Positions 33,577-42,034 of a DNA stretch of 64,000 nucleotides are shown here, one piece after another. Made by a program: the position numbers and the translations under genes. How positions within the stretch are numbered: position 1 is the stretch's first letter; the number at the start of each line of letters is the position of its first letter. The stretch is from the NCBI GenBank assembly GCA_002600635.1, contig CP021372.1:389001-453000 (forward strand), written 5' to 3'. The notes below the pieces were generated by a model. The model was given only the letters and a program-made list of their open reading frames with translations. It had not been told where the DNA came from and did not search any database. This DNA comes from Rhizobium sp. ACO-34A (GTDB lineage Bacteria; Pseudomonadota; Alphaproteobacteria; Rhizobiales; Rhizobiaceae).

Positions 33577-34416
33577 ATGACTTTTACAGCCGTTCGCGCT
33601 GGCGCGTACCTGCACCATGTTGCATTTGAAAGCTCCGATCCGGAGAAACTGGCGCGGTTCTATGCCGACGCCATGAATATGGAGTTGTCCCAGTCAGGCG
33701 ACGAATGGCACTGCGAAGGACCCAGACGTCGCTTCATCGCGGTAAAGGGGGCGGACAAGAAGCTTGCCTATTCCGGACTTGCCTGCCGCAACGCTGAGGG
33801 ACTTGCGCTTCTCAAGGCCCGCGTCGAGGCCGAAGGTATCGCTGTGCTGCCCAGCCCATCGCCCTATTTCGAGGACGGCGCCTTCGCCGTTCGCGACCCC
33901 GATGGCCGTGTGGTCTGCTTCGGTGTTGCGAAACCCGACAGGCCGGGCCTCAAAGGTATTCAGGGGCCTACGCAGCATCTTACCTACGCTTCCGAGGATG
34001 TTGCGGCCTTCGTGGACTTCTATGTCGGCAAGCTCGGCTTCCAGCTCACGGATCGCGTGCTGCACGAGGATGGCCGGCTCGCCACCGCGTTCACGACGTC
34101 CAATCACGAGCACCACACCATCGCCTGCTTCTATACCCCGGGGCGCGTGGGCGTCGACCATCATTCCTATGAGGCCGGCGAATGGAATTACATCCGCGAC
34201 TGGTGCGATCATCTGGCCGCCCGCGACATCCAGCTTACCTGGGGCCCTGGCCGTCACGGTCCCGGCAACAATCTCTTCATCTTCATCACCGATCCCGACG
34301 GGAACTGGATCGAGATATCGGCGGAGCTTGAGGTCATCTACGACCGCGATACCGTCGATTGGCCGCAGCACCCCCGCACGCTCAACAAATGGGGCGAAGC
34401 GATCCTGCGCTCGTGA
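33577..34416 (+). CDS. VOC-family extradiol ring-cleavage dioxygenase
   Basis: Type I extradiol-type protein of 279 residues with two vicinal-oxygen-chelate modules (about 10-115 and 130-255). Predicted iron ligands are His134 in GPTQHLTYAS, His195 or His196 in VDHHSYEAGEW, and Glu247 in NWIEISAEL. A catechol-like ring is opened by meta cleavage. It is first gene of a plus operon with the FAH-family hydrolase and MhpA-like hydroxylase. ATG 33577 follows GGGAGGA. Confidence 0.85.
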   Translation: MTFTAVRAGAYLHHVAFESSDPEKLARFYADAMNMELSQSGDEWHCEGPRRRFIAVKGADKKLAYSGLACRNAEGLALLKARVEAEGIAVLPSPSPYFEDGAFAVRDPDGRVVCFGVAKPDRPGLKGIQGPTQHLTYASEDVAAFVDFYVGKLGFQLTDRVLHEDGRLATAFTTSNHEHHTIACFYTPGRVGVDHHSYEAGEWNYIRDWCDHLAARDIQLTWGPGRHGPGNNLFIFITDPDGNWIEISAELEVIYDRDTVDWPQHPRTLNKWGEAILRS

Positions 34417-34448
34417 TCCGTCAGTTTGTGGAATAAAAGGAGAGATTA

Positions 34449-35300
34449 ATGCAGTTTGTTAGCTACACCCGGCTTGGCCGGGCAGGTTTCGGCGCGCGTG
34501 TAGAGGGAGGCATCGTAGACCTCACCGGCAAGCTCGCCACCGGTGTCGTTTCGCTGAAACAGGCCATCGAGGCCGACCTTCTCGATGCTGCAAAAGCCTT
34601 TATCGCGGGTCGCAGGGCCGAATTTACCGAGGCCGACATCGCGCTGTTGCCCGTCATCCCCGATGCAGGCAAGATACTCTGCGTCGGTTTGAACTACGAG
34701 ACGCATCGCGCCGAAACGAAGCGGCCCGATGCGAAATATCCGACCATTTTCACCCGTTTTGCCGATACGCAGATAGCACATCGCCAGCCGATTCTGAAGC
34801 CCCGCGTTTCCGATCATCTGGACTACGAGGCGGAACTCGCGGTCGTCATCGGCCGCGGCGGGCGCTACATCCCGGAAGCGAGCGCTCTTGAGCATGTGGC
34901 TGGCTATGCCTGCTACAATGATGCAACGATCCGCGATTGGCAGAGGCACACTTTCCAGTTCACACCCGGCAAGAATTTTCCGGCGACGGGCGCCTTCGGA
35001 CCCCAGCTTGTCACACCCGAAGAGGTCGGGGACTACACGAAATTGAAGATCACGGGCCGGCTCAATGGACAGGTCATGCAGGACGCGACGCTCGCCGATC
35101 TCATTTTCCCGATTGCCACGCTGATTTCCTATTGCTCTTCCTTCACGCCGCTTCAGCCCGGCGACGTGATCCTGACCGGCACGCCCGGCGGGGTAGGCGA
35201 CCGTCGTGACCCTCCGGTTTTCATGAAGCCGGGTGACGTGTTCGAAGTGGACATTCCCGGGGTAGGCCTTCTGGTCAGCCCGATCGGGCAGGAACCCTGA
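34449..35300 (+). CDS. fumarylacetoacetate hydrolase (FAH)-family protein
   Basis: A 283-residue FAH-fold enzyme. The metal site acidic residues are in DYEAELAVVIGRGGRYI, the start of the C-terminal domain is ILCVGLNYETHRAETK, and GRLNGQVMQDATLADLIFPI plus VILTGTPGGVGDRR are characteristic. Members hydrolyse C-C bonds, decarboxylate or hydrate meta-cleavage products (HpcE-, MhpD-like). After the dioxygenase it most likely processes the ring-opened product. AAAGGAGA precedes ATG 34449. Confidence 0.85.
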   Translation: MQFVSYTRLGRAGFGARVEGGIVDLTGKLATGVVSLKQAIEADLLDAAKAFIAGRRAEFTEADIALLPVIPDAGKILCVGLNYETHRAETKRPDAKYPTIFTRFADTQIAHRQPILKPRVSDHLDYEAELAVVIGRGGRYIPEASALEHVAGYACYNDATIRDWQRHTFQFTPGKNFPATGAFGPQLVTPEEVGDYTKLKITGRLNGQVMQDATLADLIFPIATLISYCSSFTPLQPGDVILTGTPGGVGDRRDPPVFMKPGDVFEVDIPGVGLLVSPIGQEP

Positions 35301-35351
35301 CGGTTCGCGGCGTGGGGAGCGCCGTGAACTTTCAACAAGGGACTGGAGACA

Positions 35352-37010
35352 ATGGGAGAGGATAATCCGATGAGCGTCATGGAACCCGTTTTGGAGGTCG
35401 ATGTTGCCATAGTCGGGGCGGGGCCGACAGGACTGACCCTGGCAAACCTTCTCGGCAGCATGGGTATTTCGGTTGCGCTCATTGAGCGCAACCTCACGAC
35501 GGTTCAGGAGCCACGGGCTGTCTCCATCGATGATGAATCGATGCGGACCCTGCAGGCTGCGGGTCTTGCCGATGCCGTCGAGAAGATCGTGGCGCGCGGC
35601 TATGGTTCGCGCTATCTCTCGCCCGCACACGATCTCTTCCTGACAGTGGAGCCAACGTCGCGGGATTATGGCTTCGATAAACGCAACGCGTTTCAGCAAC
35701 CGGAACTCGAAGCGCTGATGCGCGGAGGTCTTGCCCGCCACAGCAGCATCATCCAGCTCTTCGGTTGGGAAATGCAATCCTTCGAGCAGACCGACCGGGA
35801 CGTATCACTGGAAATCATCGACACCTCCGGCGTGCAACGCGCCGTGAGGGGCCGCTACATGGTGGCGAGCGACGGCGGGCGGTCGCCGACGCGTGGCAAG
35901 CTTGGAATCCCGCTTACGGGGTCCACCTTTGCGGAGCGCTGGCTCATCGTCGATCTGGTGCGAACCGAGAACCGCTTTCGCCACACTGAAGTATATTGCG
36001 ATCCGGCTCGCCCCTGCATTTCGTTACCGGGACCGGATAACATCCGCCGTTACGAATTCATGCTCCACTCCGGCGAGGACGAGAAGGCCGTCACGGATGA
36101 GGCTTTCGTGCGCGGCATGCTGGCCCATGTCGGCCCCGACCGCGACTGCCAGTTCCGCCGTGTGCGTGTCTATACGTTCCATGCGCGGCTTGCCGAGCGT
36201 TGGCGGGACGGCCGTATCTTCCTTGCGGGCGATGCAGCACATCTGACCCCGCCTTTCGCTGGGCAGGGTATGAACAGCGGACTGCGCGACGCCCACAATC
36301 TCGCCTGGAAACTGGCAGAGGCCGTGCGTGGCAACGCTCCATCCGATCTGCTTGACAGTTACGAAACAGAAAGAAAGCCCCACGCCTGGGAGATGATCGA
36401 ACTGGCGCTTCGCATGGGGCGCATCATGATGCCGGAAAACTCGACGAAGGCGCTTCTTACCCGTATCGCCTTCCGGGCGCTGGGGCTTTATCCACCGGCC
36501 CGGGATTACTTTGCCCAGATGCGCTACAAGCCGAAGCCCCGGTTTCGGAAGGGGCTCCTCTGGCCGGACGGACTTTCCGAAAAGGCGACCATCGTCGGGC
36601 GTCTCATTCCGCAGCCCATGGTGGATGACGTCCGTCGCAACCGGACGCTGTTCGACCGGGTTTTGCCGGACAAGCCGGTCGTGCTGGTGTTTGACGAATT
36701 CCCGGACCGGGTTCTTGCTCCCGAAGCCGTTCGCGCACTGGAAGCAGCAGGTGCGGCTGTCGTCGGACTGACCCCGGAATGGATGAATCCCGTCGACGGT
36801 GCCTTCCCCGTTTACCGCGATGCCGGCCGACTGTTCAGCGGACCGCATATGCGAGCCTATCTCGGCCACACGCTTCTGTTGAGGCGGGATCGTTATGTTG
36901 CATCGGCCGTGCCGGTTGACCAAAGCGGCAAGCTCATCGAGCGGATCGCAGCGCTTGGCGCGTCGACATCGGTTATGCCCGGGTCGGAGGCGCTCGCCGC
37001 CGCCTCCTGA
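35352..37010 (+). CDS. MhpA-like FAD-dependent aromatic hydroxylase
   Basis: A 552-residue flavoprotein monooxygenase. It has FAD motif VAIVGAGPTGLTLANLLGSM, the DG region VASDGGRSPTRGKLGIP and the second FAD motif FLAGDAAHLTPPFAGQGMNS followed by GLRDAHNLAWKLAEAVRG. A thioredoxin-like C-terminal domain ends the protein. The family hydroxylates 3-hydroxyphenylpropionate, resorcinol or other phenols to catechols. In this operon it would make the substrate of the dioxygenase. The start (MGEDNPMSVMEP) follows GGAGAC; in-frame ATGs at 35370 and 35379 are alternatives. Confidence 0.85.
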   Translation: MGEDNPMSVMEPVLEVDVAIVGAGPTGLTLANLLGSMGISVALIERNLTTVQEPRAVSIDDESMRTLQAAGLADAVEKIVARGYGSRYLSPAHDLFLTVEPTSRDYGFDKRNAFQQPELEALMRGGLARHSSIIQLFGWEMQSFEQTDRDVSLEIIDTSGVQRAVRGRYMVASDGGRSPTRGKLGIPLTGSTFAERWLIVDLVRTENRFRHTEVYCDPARPCISLPGPDNIRRYEFMLHSGEDEKAVTDEAFVRGMLAHVGPDRDCQFRRVRVYTFHARLAERWRDGRIFLAGDAAHLTPPFAGQGMNSGLRDAHNLAWKLAEAVRGNAPSDLLDSYETERKPHAWEMIELALRMGRIMMPENSTKALLTRIAFRALGLYPPARDYFAQMRYKPKPRFRKGLLWPDGLSEKATIVGRLIPQPMVDDVRRNRTLFDRVLPDKPVVLVFDEFPDRVLAPEAVRALEAAGAAVVGLTPEWMNPVDGAFPVYRDAGRLFSGPHMRAYLGHTLLLRRDRYVASAVPVDQSGKLIERIAALGASTSVMPGSEALAAAS

Positions 37011-37115
37011 AGATTGGTGAAACGGGAGTAACAGCGCCGCGATTGACTTCCGTTATCATTAAATGGCAACTAGAACGGTATTGCCCGTTTCTGTTGGCAT
37101 ATCCGAGGGAGTTTC

Positions 37116-37868
37116 ATGGCTGGACTTGATCGCTTTGTCGAAATTCTCAGACTCTTCGACGAACGCAAGCCCGACTGGACAATCCAGGAAATGGCAAGTG
37201 CCACGGAGGTGCCGGCCAGCACCGTATATCGCACCGTTCGCGAACTGGTCGGGCAGGGATTTCTCGATCCGTCGATCGAGGCACACTATCGGCTGGGGGC
37301 GGCGATCATCGAATTCGACCGCCGCCTGCGCATTTCCGATCCGCTGATCCGCGAAGGCGACCCGATGCTGGCAGAGGTGCTTGACGCTGTGCAGGTGCCT
37401 TGCGTCGCCGTTCTGGCGCGGCTGTATCGGGACCAGGTGATCTGCGTGGCGGATCACCGGACCCCGAACAGTGCTGTCCAAACGAGCTACGAACGCGGCC
37501 GGCCCATGCCGCTCCTGCGCGGAGCAACCTCCAAGACCATTCTGGCGCAACTCCCGAAAGCCAGACTCGGTAAAGTCGTCAAGGCCACGGGTCACGACCG
37601 CGCCCTGAAGGACGACATGATCGCCGAACTGGTGACCGTCCGGCGACAGGGTTACGCCATCACTCGTAGCGAGGTCGATACGGGACTGGTCGGCATCGCT
37701 GTTCCCGTCTCCTGCGCGGAAGCGGCCATCAATGCCAGCATGAGCCTGATTGTACGCGCTTCTGACTGCAGTGAAAGCGCCGAGCGCCGGCTGCTCATGA
37801 CCTTGATGCCGGTTGCCGACATGTTATCCCGCAAGTTGCTGGATGGCCTGACGTCCCATCAATCATGA
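37116..37868 (+). CDS. IclR-family transcriptional regulator
   Basis: A 250-residue regulator. The N-terminal winged helix is WTIQEMASATEVPASTVYRT followed by VRELVGQGFLDPS. The C-terminal effector domain has the IclR segments MPLLRGATSKTILAQLPKAR and RQGYAITRSEVDTGLVGIAV. It lies at the centre of the aromatic island, after the hydroxylase gene and before the aldehyde dehydrogenase. Repeated TATC-N7-GATA palindromes upstream of surrounding genes are plausible binding sites. A weaker half-site (TTATC at 37053) precedes its own gene. Confidence 0.88.
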   Translation: MAGLDRFVEILRLFDERKPDWTIQEMASATEVPASTVYRTVRELVGQGFLDPSIEAHYRLGAAIIEFDRRLRISDPLIREGDPMLAEVLDAVQVPCVAVLARLYRDQVICVADHRTPNSAVQTSYERGRPMPLLRGATSKTILAQLPKARLGKVVKATGHDRALKDDMIAELVTVRRQGYAITRSEVDTGLVGIAVPVSCAEAAINASMSLIVRASDCSESAERRLLMTLMPVADMLSRKLLDGLTSHQS

Positions 37869-37925
37869 TTGGTGCAACACGCCGTTGCCACGATTTCAGG
37901 ATCGGCGGCGTTTGCGTCTGTGATT

Positions 37926-37942
37926 TTATCAAAAAATGATAA
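37926..37942. promoter_or_regulatory. TTATCA-N5-TGATAA operator candidate
   Basis: Perfect 6-bp arms around five A's, equivalent to TATC-N7-GATA, 129 bases before the aldehyde dehydrogenase start and just after the IclR gene. The rest of 37869-38070 has no gene. Confidence 0.6.
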
Positions 37943-38070
37943 CTTAATATTGACCATCGGCAATTTCGGGCGGTAGATATTTGAAATGGGGGAGAATGCG
38001 CATTCGGACTGTTTCGCCGGTCTATGGCCGAACAGCCAAGGATGCGACGTGCCATCGGGAGGAAGAGACC

Positions 38071-39546
38071 ATGCACCATAATGTCGATCATGCGCCGCTT
38101 GCTGTACATGTCTATGAGGGATTTTCCGGGCAGTTCATCGCCGGGAAATGGACGCCCGGCTCGGAAGGGAAAGTGGTCCTCGACCGCAACCCCTATGACG
38201 ACAGCATTCTGGCTGAAATCACCCAGGCAAGCCTTGCCGATCTCGATGACGCCTTTGTCGCGGCGAAAACGACCCAGATAGAATGGGCACGAGCCTTGCC
38301 GTCGGAGCGGGCGGCCGTTTTTCTGCGGGCAGTGTCGATCCTTGACCGGCGCAAGGAGGAGGTGGTCAGCTGGCTGATCCGGGAATCCGGCAGCACGCGC
38401 ATCAAGGCGGATGTCGAGTGGGGTGCGGTACGCGCCGGCATGCTAGAGGCCGCGACGATGCCGTTTGCCGCACAGGGACACATCATTCCGGTCGACCGGC
38501 CGGGCAAGGAAGCGCGTGTCTACAAGAAGCCGGTCGGCGTGGTCGGCGTCATCAGCCCCTGGAATTTCCCGCTGCATCTTTCCAATCGTTCTGTGGCTCC
38601 GGCTCTGGCACTCGGCAACGCGGTGGTCCTGAAGCCGTCGAACGACACGCCTGTCACGGGTGGACTGCTGTTGGCGAAGATCTACGAGGAAGCCGGCCTG
38701 CCGCCGGGTGTCCTGAACGTGGTCGTCGGAAGCTCGGGTGTGATCGGTGACGCTTTTTCGCGTCATCCTGTGCCGCGGGTCCTGACCTTCACGGGTTCGA
38801 CCCCGGTCGGCCGTCATATCGCCCGGGTGGCAGGCGAATCCTCGCTGCTCAAGCGTATCGGCCTCGAACTCGGGGGCAATGCACCCCTCATTGTCCTCAA
38901 CGACGCCAATCTCGAAAAAGCGGTTGGAGCCGCGTTGATCGGCCGCTTCATGCATCAGGGCCAGATCTGCATGAGTACCAACCGTATCATCATCGAGGCC
39001 GCGCTCTACGACCGCTTTGTGGAGGCTTACGTTGCCGCTGCGAAATCGGTGAAATACGGCGATCCCAATGCACCCGACACACTGGTCGGGCCGCTTTGCA
39101 ATGACAGCCAGGTGCGCAGTGTGACCGCAAGCATCGCGCGGGCGCGGGAAAGCGGCTTCCGTGAATGCGTATCTGGCCCGATCGAGGGACGCGTGGTGGC
39201 TCCGCATGTCTTCGCCGACGTGACCAACCACTCCGATTTCGCCCGCAACGAAATCTTTGGCCCCGTCGCACCGCTTATTCGCGCCGCCGACGAAGCGGAA
39301 GCGCTGGCTTTCGCCAACGATACCGAATTCGGCCTTTCCAGCGCCGTTTTCACCGGTGACGAGGCGCGGGGACTGGCCTTTGCCCAGCAGATCGAGGCAG
39401 GCATGACCCATATCAACGATATCACCGTTCACGACTATCCGCATGTGATGTTCGGCGGCGAGAAGAATTCCGGTCTGGGCCGTTTCAACGGGAAGTGGAT
39501 CGTGGAGGAATTCACCACTGACCATTTCATTTCAATCCAGCGATAA
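38071..39546 (+). CDS. benzaldehyde/vanillin-type aldehyde dehydrogenase
   Basis: NAD(P)-dependent dehydrogenase of 491 residues. Catalytic Cys300 lies in FMHQGQICMSTNR, Glu266 in LELGGNAPLIV and Asn165 in SPWNFPLHLS. The GQICMS motif and overall sequence recall benzaldehyde and vanillin dehydrogenases, which convert aromatic aldehydes to acids. Start 38071 (MHHNVDH) follows GGAGGAAGAG; the upstream frame to 37981 includes the operator region. It could follow the aryl-alcohol dehydrogenase at 27417. A terminator hairpin follows. Confidence 0.85.
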   Translation: MHHNVDHAPLAVHVYEGFSGQFIAGKWTPGSEGKVVLDRNPYDDSILAEITQASLADLDDAFVAAKTTQIEWARALPSERAAVFLRAVSILDRRKEEVVSWLIRESGSTRIKADVEWGAVRAGMLEAATMPFAAQGHIIPVDRPGKEARVYKKPVGVVGVISPWNFPLHLSNRSVAPALALGNAVVLKPSNDTPVTGGLLLAKIYEEAGLPPGVLNVVVGSSGVIGDAFSRHPVPRVLTFTGSTPVGRHIARVAGESSLLKRIGLELGGNAPLIVLNDANLEKAVGAALIGRFMHQGQICMSTNRIIIEAALYDRFVEAYVAAAKSVKYGDPNAPDTLVGPLCNDSQVRSVTASIARARESGFRECVSGPIEGRVVAPHVFADVTNHSDFARNEIFGPVAPLIRAADEAEALAFANDTEFGLSSAVFTGDEARGLAFAQQIEAGMTHINDITVHDYPHVMFGGEKNSGLGRFNGKWIVEEFTTDHFISIQR

Positions 39547-39559
39547 GAACGATCCGGGA

Positions 39560-39581
39560 AGGCGGGGCTGTTTTCCCGCCT
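39560..39581 (+). terminator. rho-independent-type terminator after the aldehyde dehydrogenase
   Basis: AGGCGGG, an 8-base loop (GCTGTTTT), CCCGCCT, starting 14 bases after the stop. A second small hairpin, CTTCTC-GCAT-GAGAAG, lies at 39617-39632. Confidence 0.6.
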
Positions 39582-39660
39582 CTCATATATGAAATTGGCG
39601 CATGTAAGCACCAGGGCTTCTCGCATGAGAAGGCTTTGCAATGCCAACAGTTTCATTAAA

Positions 39661-39677
39661 ATATCAAAATATGATAA
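39661..39677. promoter_or_regulatory. TATC-N7-GATA site upstream of the second importer (1)
   Basis: ATATC-AAAATAT-GATAA, same arms and spacer length as at 33531 and 37927. It is about 250 bases upstream of the second binding-protein start. The 39582-39924 interval is AT-rich and carries no gene. Confidence 0.55.
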
Positions 39678-39702
39678 TTATGAAATTATTTCATTTCAAA
39701 AG

Positions 39703-39732
39703 TATCTATTATCGATAATTATCTTGATAATT
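39703..39732. promoter_or_regulatory. TATC-N7-GATA plus adjoining AATTATC-TT-GATAATT (2)
   Basis: TATC-TATTATC-GATA at 39703-39717 abuts a perfect 16-bp palindrome AATTATC-TT-GATAATT at 39717-39732. With the site at 39661 this forms a cluster of three operator-like elements ahead of the importer operon. Confidence 0.55.
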
Positions 39733-39924
39733 CTCAAAAAATAAGAATAGTGGAATGGACTGTTGTGCCGAAGGCCGCGGACATTGGGAATGTCGCCGCG
39801 TGGGAGACCTGAAGCCTCAGCAGTATCGGAGGATAAACGCAAATCGGATCGTCGCGCAGGACGGACCCACGGGGTCCGGCGGATGGCTAGGTCATGCGCG
39901 TCGGTATGTTTCTGGGAGGAAGAC

Positions 39925-41142
39925 ATGACGACAGGATTGCATTTTACACGCCGAAGGACGCTCGGGCTTTTCGCAGCCGCGCCGCTGGCCGGGTGGGCCG
40001 TAAAGGGGCATGCCGCCAGCGCGCCCGTGAAGATCGGACTGGTGCTCACCATGTCCGGTCCTTTCGCATCCAGCGGGCAGATTATGGCAAATGCCGCGAA
40101 GCTCTATCTCGATACGGAAGGCAAGGCGCTTCTGGGTGATGTGCCGGTCGAACTCATCATTCGTGACGATGGTGGCGCCAACCCGGATGTTGCCAAGCGG
40201 TTGGTACAGGAACTCGTCACCCGCGATGGTGTGCAGTATCTCGGCGGTTTCCAGTGGACGCCGAACGCCAATGCGATCGCGCCGCTCCTCAATAAGGCGA
40301 AGGTGCCCTGCGTGCTGTTCAATGCGTCGGGCGCCAACACGACCCAGCTTTCTCCCTGGTATGCGCGCACTGCCTTCACCCATTGGCAGGTCAACCAGCC
40401 GCTCGGGGAATGGGCGGCGGGAACGCGTGGTTTCCGGCGCGCCTATCTGCTGACGACCGATTTTGCGCCCGGCCACGATGCCGAGGAATCCTTCACCAGG
40501 GGCTTCACGTCCAAGGGCGGCGAGATCGTCGCGTCGGTGAAAATGCCGATTCAAAGCCCGAATTTCGTGCCCTTTCTGCTGGCGGCCAAGGAAAAGAAGC
40601 CGGATGTGGTCTTTGCATTCCACCCGGGCGGCGTGCAGGCGTCCGCTTTCATGCGTGCCTGCCAGGAGGCGGACCTGCGCGGCGCGGGCATTCAGCTCAT
40701 CGGTCCCGGAGACCTGACGAGCGATGAGGAGCTGCCGAATATCGGCACTGCCGCACTCGGCGTCATCACGGCCGGTCAATACAGCATGGCGGGCGAGCGT
40801 CCGGCCAACAAAGCGTTCGTGGAGGCGTGGAAGGCTGCTTACGGCTTCTCGCCCGTGCGGCCCAACTACATGGCGGCTGGCGCCTATGACGGGATGCACC
40901 TCATTTGCGCCGCCATTGCCGCAACGAAGGGGCAGGCCGATGCTGCCGCCGCCATTGAGGCGATGAAGATCTTCAAAGCCGACAGTCCGCGCGGGCCGAT
41001 CTCGATCGATCCCGAAACCCGCGACATCGTCCAGAACATCTACATCCGTGAGGTGCGGGAGGCCGCAGGCGAACTCGCCAATGTCGAGATCGAGACGATC
41101 CCGGATGTGAAGGATCCCTGGAAGGTCGAACATCCTCTCTGA
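39925..41142 (+). CDS. ABC importer substrate-binding protein (Liv type), second system
   Basis: Periplasmic binding protein of 405 residues. The signal is MTTGLHFTRRRTLGLFAAAP with an arginine cluster. The mature N-terminus VKIGLVLTMSGPFASSGQIM is typical, followed by LIIRDDGGANPDVAKRLVQE and LNKAKVPCVLFNASGANTTQ. Start 39925 follows GGGAGGAAG; the ORF to 39763 includes the upstream regulatory zone. It heads a complete five-gene Liv-type importer operon. Substrate is probably an aromatic or related acid, inferred from neighbours. Confidence 0.87.
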   Translation: MTTGLHFTRRRTLGLFAAAPLAGWAVKGHAASAPVKIGLVLTMSGPFASSGQIMANAAKLYLDTEGKALLGDVPVELIIRDDGGANPDVAKRLVQELVTRDGVQYLGGFQWTPNANAIAPLLNKAKVPCVLFNASGANTTQLSPWYARTAFTHWQVNQPLGEWAAGTRGFRRAYLLTTDFAPGHDAEESFTRGFTSKGGEIVASVKMPIQSPNFVPFLLAAKEKKPDVVFAFHPGGVQASAFMRACQEADLRGAGIQLIGPGDLTSDEELPNIGTAALGVITAGQYSMAGERPANKAFVEAWKAAYGFSPVRPNYMAAGAYDGMHLICAAIAATKGQADAAAAIEAMKIFKADSPRGPISIDPETRDIVQNIYIREVREAAGELANVEIETIPDVKDPWKVEHPL

Positions 41143-41173
41143 CGGAGGCTCAACTATCGGGAAGGAGGGGCCG

Positions 41174-42031
41174 GTGAACATTCTGGTCGATATTGCATTT
41201 CAGTCGCTGGCTTATGCGAGCGTTCTCTATCTCATATCCGTGGGGCTATCGGTCACGCTGGGTCTCATGGGGTTAGTCAACCTCGCGCATGGCGTCTTCG
41301 CCATGGCGGGCGGCTATATGGCCGCCATCGCCATCGCCGGTGGCGTGCCATGGCCGGTCATGCTCGTCGCTGCGCCTATCGCGGTGGGAATTCTCGCCGC
41401 CATTGCCGAGAAACTTCTCTATTCGCGGCTTTACGGGCGCTCCGAACTCGATCAGGTCCTGTTTTGTATCGGCCTGATCTTCATTGTCGGTGCGTTGGCG
41501 CGGTTGTTCTTCGGGCCGTTGATGCGCCCCGTGGGCGTGCCGGAAAGCCTGGTCCAGAATGTTTCCATCGGTCCCTTCTCCTTCTATCTCTACAAACTGG
41601 TGGTCATCGGCATCGGTGCGCTGACGGCGGTTCTCATTCTGCTGGCCCTTGAACGCACGCGGATCGGCGCCACCATCCGCGCGGCGGTCGAAAATCGTGG
41701 CATGGCGGAATCCATCGGCATCAGAACCCGGTTCGTCTTTACCGCAACCTTTGCCTTCGGCGGGGCACTCGCCGCGCTGGGGGGCATGCTGGGTGCCGAT
41801 GTCTTCGGGCTGAACCCTTCCTATGCCTTCGATATTCTCGTCTATGTGCAGATCGTGGTGGCCATTGCTGGTCTCGGAACCCTCAAGGGGTCGTTCATCG
41901 CCGCACTTCTCGTTGGCGCCATCCAGACCCTGTCGGCCTTCTACCTGCCGTCACTCGGCACCATCATCCTGTTTCTCTCGGTCTTCGCCCTGCTGCTTGT
42001 CCGGCCGAGCGGTCTGTTCGGAAGGATATGA
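41174..42031 (+). CDS. LivH-type ABC permease, second system
   Basis: A 285-residue permease with the signature VTLGLMGLVNLAHGVFAMAG, coupling-loop segment IRAAVENRGMAESIGIRTRF and IVVAIAGLGTLKGSFIAALL. Start 41174 (GTG) follows GGAGGGGCC; nearby ATGs would truncate the first helix. The LivM gene begins 3 bases after its stop. Confidence 0.88.
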   Translation: MNILVDIAFQSLAYASVLYLISVGLSVTLGLMGLVNLAHGVFAMAGGYMAAIAIAGGVPWPVMLVAAPIAVGILAAIAEKLLYSRLYGRSELDQVLFCIGLIFIVGALARLFFGPLMRPVGVPESLVQNVSIGPFSFYLYKLVVIGIGALTAVLILLALERTRIGATIRAAVENRGMAESIGIRTRFVFTATFAFGGALAALGGMLGADVFGLNPSYAFDILVYVQIVVAIAGLGTLKGSFIAALLVGAIQTLSAFYLPSLGTIILFLSVFALLLVRPSGLFGRI

Positions 42032-42034
42032 CGC

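Noticed and set aside
39892..41181. A 429-residue minus-strand frame
   Set aside because: Antisense to the second importer binding-protein gene; shadow.
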